This document shows, one piece after another, positions 9,289 to 18,362 of a DNA stretch of 64,000 nt. How positions within the stretch are numbered: position 1 is the first letter of the stretch; the number at the start of each line of letters is the position of its first letter. Made by a program: the position numbers and the translations under genes. The stretch comes from Cardiobacterium hominis. GTDB lineage: Bacteria > Pseudomonadota > Gammaproteobacteria > Cardiobacteriales > Cardiobacteriaceae. The notes under the pieces are model-generated. The model had not been told where the DNA came from, made no database searches, and saw only the letters and a list, made by a program, of their open reading frames with translations. The stretch lies in assembly GCF_900637305.1 (NCBI RefSeq), contig NZ_LR134365.1, forward strand, positions 2,100,501 through 2,164,500, in the 5' to 3' direction.

Positions 9289-10659
9289 TTATTTGGGTTT
9301 ATGCGTCGGGTCGATGCCGAGGCTGCGCAGTTTGCGGTAGAGGTTGGTGCGGTCCATCCCTACTTTGTTCGCGAGTTTGGCGATGTTGCCGTCGCATTGG
9401 CGGAAGGATTCGAGCAGGTATTGGCGTTCGAAGACTTCGCGCGCGTCTCTGAGTGTCATGTCTTTCGGGATGATTTGCGACCAGAGGTTGTCCGGGGCGC
9501 TGTGTTCGTTCGGGATGAGCGCCGCTTTGGCTTCGTCCGCGCTGATTTCGGGTTCGTCGCTGTTGATGAGCAGGCGCTGTACGAGGTTTTTGAGTTCGCG
9601 GATGTTGCCCGCGTTCCAGTTGTGCTGGCGCAAGAGGTTTTGGGCGGCGAGGCTGAAGTGGCGGTAGGGCAGTTGTTCGTTGTCGGCGTATTGTTGGCTG
9701 TAGTAGTCGAGCAGTTCGGGGACGTCTTCGCTGTGTTGTTCGAGCGGGGCGATGCCGATGGTGGCGATGGTGATGTGGTCGTAGAGGCCGGGGGTCAGGC
9801 GTTCTTTGAGGATGTTCAGTGGCAGGCGGGTCGCGGCGATGATGCGTGCTTCGCTGGTTTGCGCGCCGTGGTTGTCGCCGGGGTAGTATTCGTGGTGTTC
9901 GAGCAGGTGTTGCAGGGTGGTCTGGATGTCTTCGCGCAGGTTGCCGATTTCGTCAAGGTAGAGGGTGCCGTTGCCTGCCTGGGCGATGAGGCCGGGGCGT
10001 TTGTGGGTGCCTAGCAGGATGGCGGGGATGTCGTTGCTGTCGATGGCGGCGAGGTTGGTGTTGATGAAGGGTGCGTCGCGACGGTTGCTTTTTTGGTGGA
10101 TGTGGCGCGCCAGGTGTTGTTTGCCGGTGCCGGCGTTGCCGTGGATGAGCAGCGGGATGTTCTGGTCGGCGAGGTGTTCGGCCTGGCGGCGCAGTTCTTG
10201 GCTTTGGCTGCTTTTGCCGATGAGTTCGGCGGGCGGGTTGATTTTGGCTTTGAGCGCGGCGTTTTGGGTTTGCAGGTTGTGGGTTTGTAGGGCGCGCTGC
10301 ACGGTGAGGAGGAGTTTGGCGCTCGATAGGGGTTTTTCGAGGAAGTCGTAGGCGCCGAGTTTGGTGGCTTCGACTGCGGTTTCGATGGTGCCGTGGCCGC
10401 TCATGATGACGACGGGGCATTGGAGGGTGCCGCTTTTTTGCCATTCGCGCAGGAGGCTGATGCCGTCGGTGTCGGGCATCCAGATGTCGAGCAGGATGAG
10501 TTGGGGTTTGTGCTGGAGGTTTTTTTGGCGCGCTTCTTCGGCGTTGGCGGCGGTGTGGGTGAGATAGCCTTCGTCGCCAAGGATGTCGGAGAGGGTGTCG
10601 AGGATGCCGGTTTCGTCGTCGATGATGAGGATTTCGGTGCGGGTGTTGTTGTCGTTCAT
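9289..10659 (-). CDS. ntrX: NtrX-like response regulator with AAA+ and Fis-type domains
   Basis: 456 residues: receiver domain (phospho-acceptor Asp58 in LILLDIWMPD, Lys109 in FLEKP), AAA+ domain (Walker A GNAGTGKQ at 174-181, Walker B TLYLDEIGN at 232-240) and a C-terminal Fis-type helix-turn-helix (CDGNIAKLANKVGMDRTNLY). The segment that should hold the sigma-54 contact motif GAFTGA reads LLGTHKRPGLIAQ instead, so sigma-54 activation is doubtful. Some known NtrX proteins also lack it. It overlaps ntrY by four bases and is cotranscribed with it. Targets are likely respiration or nitrogen genes, by analogy only. Confidence 0.88.
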   Translation of the reverse strand: MNDNNTRTEILIIDDETGILDTLSDILGDEGYLTHTAANAEEARQKNLQHKPQLILLDIWMPDTDGISLLREWQKSGTLQCPVVIMSGHGTIETAVEATKLGAYDFLEKPLSSAKLLLTVQRALQTHNLQTQNAALKAKINPPAELIGKSSQSQELRRQAEHLADQNIPLLIHGNAGTGKQHLARHIHQKSNRRDAPFINTNLAAIDSNDIPAILLGTHKRPGLIAQAGNGTLYLDEIGNLREDIQTTLQHLLEHHEYYPGDNHGAQTSEARIIAATRLPLNILKERLTPGLYDHITIATIGIAPLEQHSEDVPELLDYYSQQYADNEQLPYRHFSLAAQNLLRQHNWNAGNIRELKNLVQRLLINSDEPEISADEAKAALIPNEHSAPDNLWSQIIPKDMTLRDAREVFERQYLLESFRQCDGNIAKLANKVGMDRTNLYRKLRSLGIDPTHKPK

Positions 10660-12821
10660 GGTGTGGTGCTCGTCGTGGTGAGGGGCAGGGTGATGGTGAT
10701 TTTGGCGCCGCCAAGGTCGCGGCTGTGGCCGGCGCTGATGGTGCCGTCGTGTTCGTGCACGATTTTTTTGACGATGGCGAGGCCGAGGCCGGTGCCTTTG
10801 GGTTTGTTGGTGACGTAGGGCTCGAAGGGGTCTTTGTTGAGGTCGGCAAAGCCGGGGCCGTTGTCTTCGATGTCCAGGGTGATTTGGCCGTTGTGTTGGC
10901 TGGTATGCCAGCGGATTTGCGGGGCGTCCTGGTTTTGGGTGGCTTCTATGGCGTTTTTCATGAGGTTGATGAGGATTTGTCGCAGGTGCACCGGGTCGGC
11001 GCTGATGTCGCCGAGGGGGTCGTGCAGGTCGAGGGTCAGGTGTTGTTCGCGGTAGAGTTCGGCGATTTGTCGCAGGAGCGGGTTGAGTTGGAGATTTTGT
11101 CGTCGGGTTTCCAGGGGTTTCGCGATTTGGCTAAAGTCGGCGACGATTTGTTGCATGGCTTCGACTTGGTCGATGATGGTGCCGGTCGCTTTGGCAAGGA
11201 TTTGTTGGTCGTTTTCGTCGGCGAGTTTGTCGGCAAGGCGTTTTTGTAGGCGCTCGCTTTGTAGGCGGATGGGGGTGAGCGGGTTTTTGATTTCGTGGGC
11301 GAGGCGTTTGGCGACTTCTTCCCAGGCGGCGTTGCGCTGGGCGTGCAGGAATTCGGTGATGTCGTCGATGACGATGACGTGACCGTTGCGTCCGCGTTTG
11401 CCGCTGTCGGGCAGGCGGCTGCCGTGGCACATGAGGATTTTGCGCGCGCCGTGGCGGTTCAGGGTGATTTCTTGTTGCCAGTTCTCTTGGTTGGCGGTGA
11501 TGTAGGGCAAGAGTGCCTGCATGAGTTCTTCGTAGCTGTTTTCGCTGGTTTTGTTGGCTTCGGGCAGGCTGGTTTTGTGCAGGCTGGCGAGCGGCAGGTC
11601 GAGGATTTTGCCGGCGTTTTGGTTCCAGCTTTGTAGGCGCCCGCCGCCGTCCAGGGTGAGGACGCCGCCGGTGATGTTGTCCATGATGGTTTCGAGTCGC
11701 GCTTTTTGTTCGACGAGCAGGCGCTGCACGCGGTCGTTGGTTTCGCGCGCTTCTTCGAGGTTTTGGCTCATGTGGTTGAATTGGCGGCCGAGGATGCCGA
11801 GTTCGTTGTGCGGCAGTTCGGTGATGCGCGCGTGGTAGTTGCCTTCGGCGATGTTGGAGGCGGCGCGGCTCAGGGTGCGTAGCGGGTGGCTCAGGCGTTC
11901 GCTGAAGTGGGCGGCCAGCCAGATGATGATGAGCGCGGTGAGGAGGATGGTGGTGGAGAAGACGAGGATGATGTTGGCGCGGATGCGCGGCTGCAGGGCG
12001 TTGTAGTTCTGGTGTTGGCGGTATTGTTCGCGCACGCTTTCGGCCTGGGTGTTGAAGGCTTCCGGCATGGTGTAGATGGCTTGCAGGTAGAAGGTGTTTT
12101 CGGGTTTGTGGATGATGGTGAGGACGGTGATGGTGTATTCGCTGTTGTTTTCGCCGTATTCGAAGTGTTCTTGTTCGTCGGTGGCGTTGAGCATGGCGGC
12201 GGTGCTTGGCGCTTCTACGATGAGTTTGCCGGTATCGACGCTACTGTAGGCGACGATGGTGCCTTGCAGGTCAAAGACGGCGAGTTCGAGCGCGCCGGTT
12301 TGGCGGCGCAGCGGTTCGATGTTTTCGATGAGGGTCGCCTGGTTCATGTCGCCCATCGCCTGGCGCAGGATGCGGGTTTGTTCGAGCGTTTGGCCGGTGC
12401 GGATGGCTATTGCGGTTCGCGTCAGCTGCAGGGCGTTGTCGAGGGCGTTGTTGATGCGGGTGTTGAAGACTTTGCCGAGGTCGTAGGTGAGGTATTGCCA
12501 GCTGAAGGCGGCGATGATGGCGGCGGGGATGATGGCGGTGGTGAAGATGCGCCAGCCGTAGTAGAAGCCGAGGCTGCTTTTTTTTTTGCGGCGGTGGTTG
12601 CGGGCGCTGCGGATGATTTGCCAGAAGGTGATGAGGCTTAAGATGCCGAGGCCGGCGATGGTGATGTTGATGAGCGCGAGGTGGCTTTTTTGCAGGGGTT
12701 GGCCGCTCATCGCCGCCTGGCCGAAGCGGTGGATGCTGATGAGGGTGAGCAGCGCGAAGATGCTGCAGATGAGGATGATGCCGGTGCGGCGGGCGTTCAG
12801 GTGGCGGGTGCTGGTGGTCAT
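10656..12821 (-). CDS. ntrY: NtrY-like membrane sensor histidine kinase
   Basis: 721 residues from ATG 12821. Two N-terminal helices (GIILICSIFALLTLISI and a second near 45-65), a third near 85-105, a periplasmic sensor region, a fourth helix (ILVFSTTILLTALIIIWLAA), a HAMP domain (HPLRTLSRAASNIAEGNY), a PAS domain (LETIMDNITGGVLTLDGGG), the H-box AHEIKNPLTPIRL and the ATPase motifs NLMKNAIEA, DNGPGF and GTGLGLAIVKKI. It phosphorylates NtrX. The frame stays open to 13022, but the extra 67 codons are repeat DNA plus a degenerate duplicate of the start region, so I reject that start. Insertion of an IS30 element just upstream may affect expression. Confidence 0.88.
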   Translation of the reverse strand: MTTSTRHLNARRTGIILICSIFALLTLISIHRFGQAAMSGQPLQKSHLALINITIAGLGILSLITFWQIIRSARNHRRKKKSSLGFYYGWRIFTTAIIPAAIIAAFSWQYLTYDLGKVFNTRINNALDNALQLTRTAIAIRTGQTLEQTRILRQAMGDMNQATLIENIEPLRRQTGALELAVFDLQGTIVAYSSVDTGKLIVEAPSTAAMLNATDEQEHFEYGENNSEYTITVLTIIHKPENTFYLQAIYTMPEAFNTQAESVREQYRQHQNYNALQPRIRANIILVFSTTILLTALIIIWLAAHFSERLSHPLRTLSRAASNIAEGNYHARITELPHNELGILGRQFNHMSQNLEEARETNDRVQRLLVEQKARLETIMDNITGGVLTLDGGGRLQSWNQNAGKILDLPLASLHKTSLPEANKTSENSYEELMQALLPYITANQENWQQEITLNRHGARKILMCHGSRLPDSGKRGRNGHVIVIDDITEFLHAQRNAAWEEVAKRLAHEIKNPLTPIRLQSERLQKRLADKLADENDQQILAKATGTIIDQVEAMQQIVADFSQIAKPLETRRQNLQLNPLLRQIAELYREQHLTLDLHDPLGDISADPVHLRQILINLMKNAIEATQNQDAPQIRWHTSQHNGQITLDIEDNGPGFADLNKDPFEPYVTNKPKGTGLGLAIVKKIVHEHDGTISAGHSRDLGGAKITITLPLTTTSTTP

Positions 12822-13013
12822 GTTTGTGATTGTGTGCGGCTTGGTTCCGTGCGGTCTGTAGGTCTGTTTTGTACTGGTGGTCGTTTTGTGGACGCTACCC
12901 CCACCCCAGCCCTCCCCCGCTGCGGGCTTCGCCCTGCGGGGGAGGGGGCAGTTTGGCGGGTGTTCAGGTGGCGGGTGCTGGTGGTCATGTTGGTGAGTGT
13001 GTGCGGCTTGGTT
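12795..13013. repeat. Direct duplication of the ntrY start region flanking a GC-rich repeat
   Basis: About 52 bases at 12795-12846 (beginning gttcaggtggcgggtgctgg) recur at 12962-13013 with two mismatches. The copy includes the ntrY start codon context. Between them lies a hairpin repeat (12896-12950, cccccgctgcgggcttcgcc and complement) of the same kind as 41205-41245. The duplication is in frame, so ntrY appears to have a long N-terminal extension that is probably not translated. Confidence 0.75.
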
Positions 13014-13043
13014 TACATACACGTTGAGCGCTTAGGTGTATGT

Positions 13044-14118
13044 GGCGAATTTACAATTCAAGTGCAACAGCCACAAAAAAGACATCCATAAGCGATACTG
13101 CAAAAAAACATCAAAACATTGCAGGAGACCAAAAATGGATGCCTACAGTCATATTACGCCCATTGAGCGGGGTTGCATAATGACTTTGTTCAACCAGGGT
13201 CATTGCCCCGCCGCTATTGCTACCATGTTGAAGCGCCACAGATGCACCATCTTGCGCGAACTGAAGCGCAATAGCGATGGCGAAAGCTACGACGCCAGCA
13301 AGGCGCAGGAGAAATACGACAGCAGGCGTAAGCGCTGCCGCCGCAAGCGTAAACTTGATGACCCGGAACTTTTTGCCCTGGTCAAGGAGAGGTTTCTGAA
13401 ACTGCACTGGTCGCCGGAGCAGATTCAGTACCGCTTGCGCCACGAAGGCCGCCCGCACGCCATCAGCTACGCGACTATCTACCGCGGTATCTACGCCGGG
13501 CGTTTCAATGACCCCGACTGGGTGATAAGCGGCAAGCAAAGGCTGCGCCACCGTGGCAAGAAGCGGCGGCGCAAGGGCGAGCCGACACGTGATAACTTCC
13601 CTGTTGAGCATGCGCTGTCGGCGCGTCCGCCAGAGGCACAGGCGCGGGAGCGCATGGGCGACTGGGAAGCTGATACCGTTGCAGGCGTGGTGGGTGGTGC
13701 GGTGTTGCTGACGTTGGTCGACCGTAAAAGCCGCTATCTGCGGTGCGTTCGGCTGGAGAAGAAGACGGCGGACGGCGTGAATGCGGCGATGATTGAAGCC
13801 TTGCGCGAGCAGACGGTACACAGCATCACGCCGGACCGGGGCAAGGAGTTTGCACGGCATGCGGTGGTGGCGGAGGCGTTGGGGATAAAAATATACATCC
13901 CGCCGCCGTACCAGCCGTGGCAACGCGGCACGAACGAGAACACCAACGGCTTGTTGCGTGAATATTTTCCGAAGCATCAGGATATTGCCCAATATCCTGA
14001 TGAATACATTGAAAAGGCGGTGCTGGCATTGAATAACCGCCCGCGCAAATGTTTGCAGTGGAGGACACCTTATGAAGTGTATTTTGATGAGGCGTTGCAC
14101 TTGGTTTGACAATTCGCC
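13044..14118 (+). mobile_element. Complete IS30-family insertion sequence
   Basis: Terminal inverted repeats are visible: left ggcgaatttacaattcaagt (13044-13063) and right, read in complement, ggcgaattgtcaaaccaagt (14118-14099); both continue gcaac. The element is 1075 bp and encodes one transposase. Two bases, GT, flank each end (13042-13043 and 14119-14120), which fits the short target duplications of IS30 elements. It separates rsmB from ntrY. Confidence 0.85.
13135..14109 (+). CDS. IS30 family transposase
   Basis: 324 residues. The N-terminal HTH (PIERGCIMTLFNQGHCPAAI, then RHRCTILRELKRN) is the IS30 DNA-binding region. The DDE catalytic core shows MGDWEADTVAG (first Asp), SITPDRGKEF (second Asp) and QRGTNENTNGLLREYFPK (Glu). 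It ends LNNRPRKCLQWRTPYEVY, the standard IS30 finish. I chose ATG 13135, preceded by GGAGA; the frame is open to 13036 but that part overlaps the left terminal repeat. It appears intact and so may be active. Confidence 0.93.
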   Translation: MDAYSHITPIERGCIMTLFNQGHCPAAIATMLKRHRCTILRELKRNSDGESYDASKAQEKYDSRRKRCRRKRKLDDPELFALVKERFLKLHWSPEQIQYRLRHEGRPHAISYATIYRGIYAGRFNDPDWVISGKQRLRHRGKKRRRKGEPTRDNFPVEHALSARPPEAQARERMGDWEADTVAGVVGGAVLLTLVDRKSRYLRCVRLEKKTADGVNAAMIEALREQTVHSITPDRGKEFARHAVVAEALGIKIYIPPPYQPWQRGTNENTNGLLREYFPKHQDIAQYPDEYIEKAVLALNNRPRKCLQWRTPYEVYFDEALHLV

Positions 14119-14309
14119 GTAAATGGGGTTTGTCGCTGATGCGGGATGTTTGCTGCCCCCACCCCGGGTACCCATGAAAAAGGCATCCGCCTTTTTCATG
14201 GGAGTCCCGTCCCTCCCCCACGGGGGAGGGAACTGATCGGCGGGTGTTTTGGCGATGGTTGCCGTAATGGCAACGAATGTTTTTCTGCCGTGCGTGTGGC
14301 GGGTGCTGG
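14119..14309. other. Intergenic stretch with a perfect 14-bp hairpin
   Basis: No gene is seen here. A perfect stem (14171-14184 with 14189-14202, cccatgaaaaaggc/gcctttttcatggg, loop atcc) lies in a C-rich repeat, followed by ccctcccccacgggggaggg, a second palindrome. It sits just downstream of rsmB (minus strand) and could terminate the def-fmt-rsmB transcript, cutting it off from ntrY. Confidence 0.55.
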
Positions 14310-15566
14310 TCATGCGGGGTTTTTGTGCAGCATGGCGTAGTAGAAGCCGTCGCCGTCGTCGTCCGGCAGGTGCAGGCTGCCGTAGCCGGTGTCGGCGGGG
14401 AGGGCGAGGGTTTGTAGACGGGCGTCCGGGTGCGCGGCGAGGAAGGCGCGGATGTTGTCCTGGTTTTCAGCAGGCAGGATGGTGCAGGTGGTGTAGAGCA
14501 GGCGGCCGCCGGGTTTGAGGGTCGGCCAGAGGCGCTCCAGCAGTTGGCGTTGGCTGGCGGCGAGGCGTTTTAAATCGGCCGGGGTGCGCAGCCAGGCGAT
14601 GTCCGGGTGGCGGCGCAGCACGCCGCTGCCGCTACAAGGGGCGTCCAGGAGGATGGCGTCGAAGGGTTTGCCGTCCCACCAGGCGGCGGTATCGGCGGCG
14701 TCTGCGGCTTTGAGGGTGGCGCGCAGGCCGAGGCGATCAAGGTTTTCTTGGACGCGCACGAGGCGGTCGCGGTCGTGGTCAAGCGCGAGTAATTCGGCGG
14801 TGGGTGCGAGTTCGAGCAGGTGGCCGGTTTTGCCGCCGGGGGCAGCGCAGGCGTCCAGGATGTGTTCGCCGTTTTGTGGGGCGAGCAGGGTGGCGGCGTG
14901 TTGCGCGGCGGCGTCTTGTACGCTGACGGCGCCGTCGTTAAAGCCGGGGATGTGTTGGACGTTGTGGCCGTGCGTCAGGGTAATGGCCTGCGGGTGCAGC
15001 GGGTTGGCGCGGGCGTCGCCGTGCGCGGCGAGCCAGGCAGCGCGGTCGTGTGTGTGGTTGAGGCGCAGGGTGAGCGGCGGTTGGCGGCTGTTGCTGGCGG
15101 CAATCGCCGCTTCTTCGGCGGGGTATTGGCCGCGCAGCCAGTCGGGCAGGTTGGCGGTGGCGGCGTTTTCGAGTGCTTGTTGCCAGTGGGCGCGCTCGCG
15201 CTGGACGCGGCGCAGGATGGCGTTGATGAGGCCTTTGGCGCGGGCAAGGCGGTGGTGCGGCGCGAGGTTCACGGTTTCGTTGATGACGCCGTGGTCGCCG
15301 AGGTTCATTTGTAGCAGTTGGTAGAGGCCGAGGTTCAGGATGATGGCAAGCGGGTGGCCGGGTGTTGCCGGCGGTTTTTCCATCATTTGGGCGCAGAGGG
15401 CGGACAGCGCGCGGTATTGGCGCAGGGTGCCATAGACGAGCGCTTGGTAGAGCGCCTGGTCGGCGGCGCTGACGCGGCTTTTGTCTTGCGCGAGGAGGGT
15501 GTTCAGTGTGCGGTGCTGGTTGATGACGCCGTCGATGGTGTGCAGCGCGGCTTGTCTGGCTTTCAT
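14310..15566 (-). CDS. rsmB: 16S rRNA m5C967 methyltransferase RsmB
   Basis: 418 residues. The N-terminal NusB-like RNA-binding domain (AADQALYQALVYGTLRQY, INETVNLAPHHRLARAKGLINAILRR) precedes a SAM methyltransferase domain with DACAAPGGKTGHLLEL (SAM motif I), LLDAPCSGSGVLRRHPDI (motif IV, first Cys) and LLYTTCTILPAENQ (motif VI, catalytic Cys; the family has TCS). It methylates C967 of 16S rRNA. Its start overlaps the fmt stop by four bases (15563-15566), giving the def-fmt-rsmB unit common in gammaproteobacteria. Confidence 0.95.
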   Translation of the reverse strand: MKARQAALHTIDGVINQHRTLNTLLAQDKSRVSAADQALYQALVYGTLRQYRALSALCAQMMEKPPATPGHPLAIILNLGLYQLLQMNLGDHGVINETVNLAPHHRLARAKGLINAILRRVQRERAHWQQALENAATANLPDWLRGQYPAEEAAIAASNSRQPPLTLRLNHTHDRAAWLAAHGDARANPLHPQAITLTHGHNVQHIPGFNDGAVSVQDAAAQHAATLLAPQNGEHILDACAAPGGKTGHLLELAPTAELLALDHDRDRLVRVQENLDRLGLRATLKAADAADTAAWWDGKPFDAILLDAPCSGSGVLRRHPDIAWLRTPADLKRLAASQRQLLERLWPTLKPGGRLLYTTCTILPAENQDNIRAFLAAHPDARLQTLALPADTGYGSLHLPDDDGDGFYYAMLHKNPA

Positions 15567-16495
15567 TGGAGTTGCTGTCCGGTGAGGTCGCGACTGTGGC
15601 GCAGGGCGGCGGCATCGGTCGCGGTTTTGCCGGGCAGTTGCAGGCGGGTGATGCGCAGGGTGCCGTCGGCACAGGCGACGTCAAGGCCGTCGGCATGGTG
15701 CGCGGTGATGGTGCCGGGCGCGGCGGCGGGGGTGTGGTTCAATACGTGCGCGGCGTGGATGCGCAGCACTTCGCCGTCGAGGGTGGTGTGGGCGATGGGC
15801 GTCGGGTTGTAGGCGCGGATTTTGCGGTCAAGGGTGGCGACGGGTGCGTGCCAGTCAAGGCGCGCCTCGGCTTTGTTGAGTTTGTGCGCATAGGTGATGC
15901 CGTCTGCCGCTTGGGGCGTCGGCTGGCGGGTTTGCGCGAGGACGTCCGGCAGGGTGCGCAGCAGGGTGGCGCTGCCGAGCGTCATCAGGCGGTCGTGCAG
16001 GCTGGCGGCGGTGTCGTCGGCGGTGATGGGCAGGCGCGCTTCTGTCCAGACGGCGCCGGTGTCCAGGCCTTTATCCATTTGCATGATGCAGATGCCGGTC
16101 TCCGCGTCGCCTGCTTCGATGGCGCGCTGGATGGGGGCGGCACCGCGCCAGCGCGGCAGCAGCGAGGCGTGGATGTTGAGGCAGCCAAGGCGGGGGTAGG
16201 CGAGAAACCACGGCGGCAAGAGCAGGCCGTAAGCGGCAACGATGATGAGGTCGGGGCGCGGCAGTTCGGCAAAAGGCGGCGCGTCGGCGTGCAGTTTTTC
16301 TGGCTGGGCGACGGGGAGGTTATGCGCGAGTGCGGTTTCTTTGACGGCGCTGGCAGTGAGTTTGCGCCCGCGTCCGGCTGGGCGGTCAGGCTGGGTAAGG
16401 ACGCCGTCAATGGTGTAGTCGCCGCTGTTAATCAGCGTTTGCAGGCTGTGCGCGGCGAAGGCGGGGGTGCCGGCGAACCAGAGGCGGGCGCTCAT
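15563..16495 (-). CDS. fmt: Methionyl-tRNA formyltransferase
   Basis: 310 residues. The catalytic segment [20 protein letters not shown] holds the Asn-His pair of 10-formyltetrahydrofolate-dependent formyltransferases, and [17 protein letters not shown] supplies the conserved Asp. The C-terminal OB-like domain ([22 protein letters not shown]) binds the tRNA acceptor arm. It formylates initiator Met-tRNA; Def, encoded just upstream, later removes the formyl group. It overlaps both neighbours by four bases, indicating translational coupling. Confidence 0.96.
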   Translation of the reverse strand: MSARLWFAGTPAFAAHSLQTLINSGDYTIDGVLTQPDRPAGRGRKLTASAVKETALAHNLPVAQPEKLHADAPPFAELPRPDLIIVAAYGLLLPPWFLAYPRLGCLNIHASLLPRWRGAAPIQRAIEAGDAETGICIMQMDKGLDTGAVWTEARLPITADDTAASLHDRLMTLGSATLLRTLPDVLAQTRQPTPQAADGITYAHKLNKAEARLDWHAPVATLDRKIRAYNPTPIAHTTLDGEVLRIHAAHVLNHTPAAAPGTITAHHADGLDVACADGTLRITRLQLPGKTATDAAALRHSRDLTGQQLQ

Positions 16496-17046
16496 GTCTC
16501 GCGTTCCTTTTGCAAGAGGGATTTGGCGAGTTTTTTCTCAAGGCGTTCGCGTTTCAAGCGCGAGAGGTGGTCGATAAAGAGAACGCCGTTTAAGTGGTCG
16601 ATTTCGTGCTGGATGCACACGCCCAACAGGCCTTCCGCCTCGCCTTCGCAGCGGCTGCCGCCGAGGTCGTAGTAGGCGTAGCGGATTTTTGCCGGGCGCT
16701 CGACGTCGGCAAATTGTCCCGGCAGGGACAGGCAGCCTTCTTGCCAGCTCGCCGTTTCTTCGGAGGTGGCGATGATTTCCGGGTTTATCAGGACGAGCTT
16801 GGTATGGGGAATCGGCGCGTCCGGGGTTTCGGTTTCGTCATCTTCGCGGCGCTCCGGCACGTCCATGACCACGATGCGCTGGTGAATGTTCACTTGCGTT
16901 GCCGCGAGGCCAATGCCATGCGCCTCGTACATGGTGGCGAACATGTTGTCGGTTATCGTCTTGAGTGCATTGGTGAATTGGCTGACGGGTTCGGCGGTTT
17001 TGCGCAGGCGGCGGTCGGGATGGATGAGGATGTCAAGCAGCGGCAT
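16492..17046 (-). CDS. def: Peptide deformylase
   Basis: 184 residues, with all three metal-site motifs: [10 protein letters not shown] (GxGxAAxQ), EGCLSLPG (Cys ligand) and QHEIDHLNG (HEIDH, two His ligands and catalytic Glu). It removes N-terminal formyl groups from new proteins. The segment [19 protein letters not shown] inserts about 15 acidic residues between strands, longer than the Escherichia coli enzyme. First gene of def-fmt-rsmB and divergent from the LysM lipoprotein gene. Confidence 0.95.
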   Translation of the reverse strand: MPLLDILIHPDRRLRKTAEPVSQFTNALKTITDNMFATMYEAHGIGLAATQVNIHQRIVVMDVPERREDDETETPDAPIPHTKLVLINPEIIATSEETASWQEGCLSLPGQFADVERPAKIRYAYYDLGGSRCEGEAEGLLGVCIQHEIDHLNGVLFIDHLSRLKRERLEKKLAKSLLQKERET

Positions 17047-17177
17047 GTGTGGGTCCGGGAAAAATTTTTACCGAAAAATGAATTTTTGGTATGAAAATGG
17101 TTAGGAAACCGCTATTATACGCGAACAGCCCTTACGGGGTGAAATGGAACCGATGAGATCAGATAGGAGTAATTATT

Positions 17178-18362
17178 GTGTATAAAAGCCAATTAAAAGG
17201 ACTGGGCATCGCCCTGGCAGTGGTCCTGGCGGGGTGTACTTCGCCGCGCGACCCTTTCCTGAACCGGCAGGAGCGCCCGACCGAGCTCTGTCTCAATGAC
17301 GGCAGCTTCCCGCGCCAGCTTGCCAATACCGATGACGCCTTCCAGCAGCAATACCCGATGCGCTATGTGGTGAAGAAGGGCGATACGCTCTGGGGCATCT
17401 CCAAGCGCTTCCTCATCCAGCCCTGGTACTGGACGAACATCTGGTATGACAACCCGCAAGTCAAAAACCCGCACCTTATTTATCCGGGCGACGTCTTGAG
17501 CGTGGTCGCCATCAACGGGCAAAAACGGGTAACGATTGTGGAAGCAGGCGAATATCACGGCGTTGATACCGGCCGCACGACCCGCGACGGCCTGCCGATT
17601 ATCCGTTACTCGCCGCATATGCGCGTTGACAACTTCGGCTCGCGTCCGGTTTCCATCGCAGGCGATGCCATTCAGGCACACGCGCTCAAGACCCGCATCC
17701 TGCGTCCGAACGAAATCCAGAACCTGCCGTTTGTCCTCGGCGACGCGGGCGATTACCTCACCCTGACCGAGCAGCAGGAAATCTACGCCAAGGGCATGAA
17801 CAACGCCCAGCAAGGCCAGACCTACGGCATCTTCCGCCCGATTGGCGAGCCGATCGTCGATCAGGCCAAGTACAAAGGTCAGAAACAGGCTCCGGCGATA
17901 GGCTACGAAATGCGCTACATCGGCGAAGTCGGCGTGGTGGGCTATGACGTTGCCACCGACCTCACCAAACTGCACATTCAGGAAGCGGTCGAGCCGATGC
18001 ACGAAGAAGACGTCGTCCTGCCGATTGACGCGCACGAAGACCCGCTCAACTACTTCCCGAAAATGCCGTCCGGCCAATGTTCACGCGGCTACATCATCCG
18101 CAGCTCGAACATCTACCCGACCATCAAGGAATTCGATACCGTCATCACCAGCTTTGGCCGTGATAACGGCGCCGAAGTCGGCGATATCTGGAAGATCGTC
18201 CGCGAAGGCCCGACACGCCAGATGAAAGGCCAACCGGTACAAGTCCCCGGTCGCCAGGTCGGCTACCTGATGATTATCCGCGTCTATGACGACGTCAGTA
18301 TCGGCTTCGTGCTGGATTCCAACGAAAGCATCTACGAAACCGATTCCCTCGTCCGACCCTGA
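17178..18362 (+). CDS. LysM domain lipoprotein
   Basis: 394 residues from a GTG start at 17178, chosen because AGGAGT sits 7 bases upstream. The N-terminus has a lipobox ending in LAGC with Cys20 as the lipidation site. One LysM domain covers about residues 63-110 (YVVKKGDTLWGISKRF through HLIYPGDVLSVV) and should bind peptidoglycan. The remainder has no named domain I can see. A LysM protein between def and dprA is a common proteobacterial arrangement. Its stop overlaps the dprA start by one base (TGATG), so the two are probably translated together. Likely in the periplasm or outer membrane. Confidence 0.88.
   Translation: MYKSQLKGLGIALAVVLAGCTSPRDPFLNRQERPTELCLNDGSFPRQLANTDDAFQQQYPMRYVVKKGDTLWGISKRFLIQPWYWTNIWYDNPQVKNPHLIYPGDVLSVVAINGQKRVTIVEAGEYHGVDTGRTTRDGLPIIRYSPHMRVDNFGSRPVSIAGDAIQAHALKTRILRPNEIQNLPFVLGDAGDYLTLTEQQEIYAKGMNNAQQGQTYGIFRPIGEPIVDQAKYKGQKQAPAIGYEMRYIGEVGVVGYDVATDLTKLHIQEAVEPMHEEDVVLPIDAHEDPLNYFPKMPSGQCSRGYIIRSSNIYPTIKEFDTVITSFGRDNGAEVGDIWKIVREGPTRQMKGQPVQVPGRQVGYLMIIRVYDDVSIGFVLDSNESIYETDSLVRP

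Noticed and set aside
12822..13022. Longer ntrY start at 13022
   Set aside because: The extra codons translate a C-rich repeat and a duplicate of the start region; membrane topology and family length fit ATG 12821.
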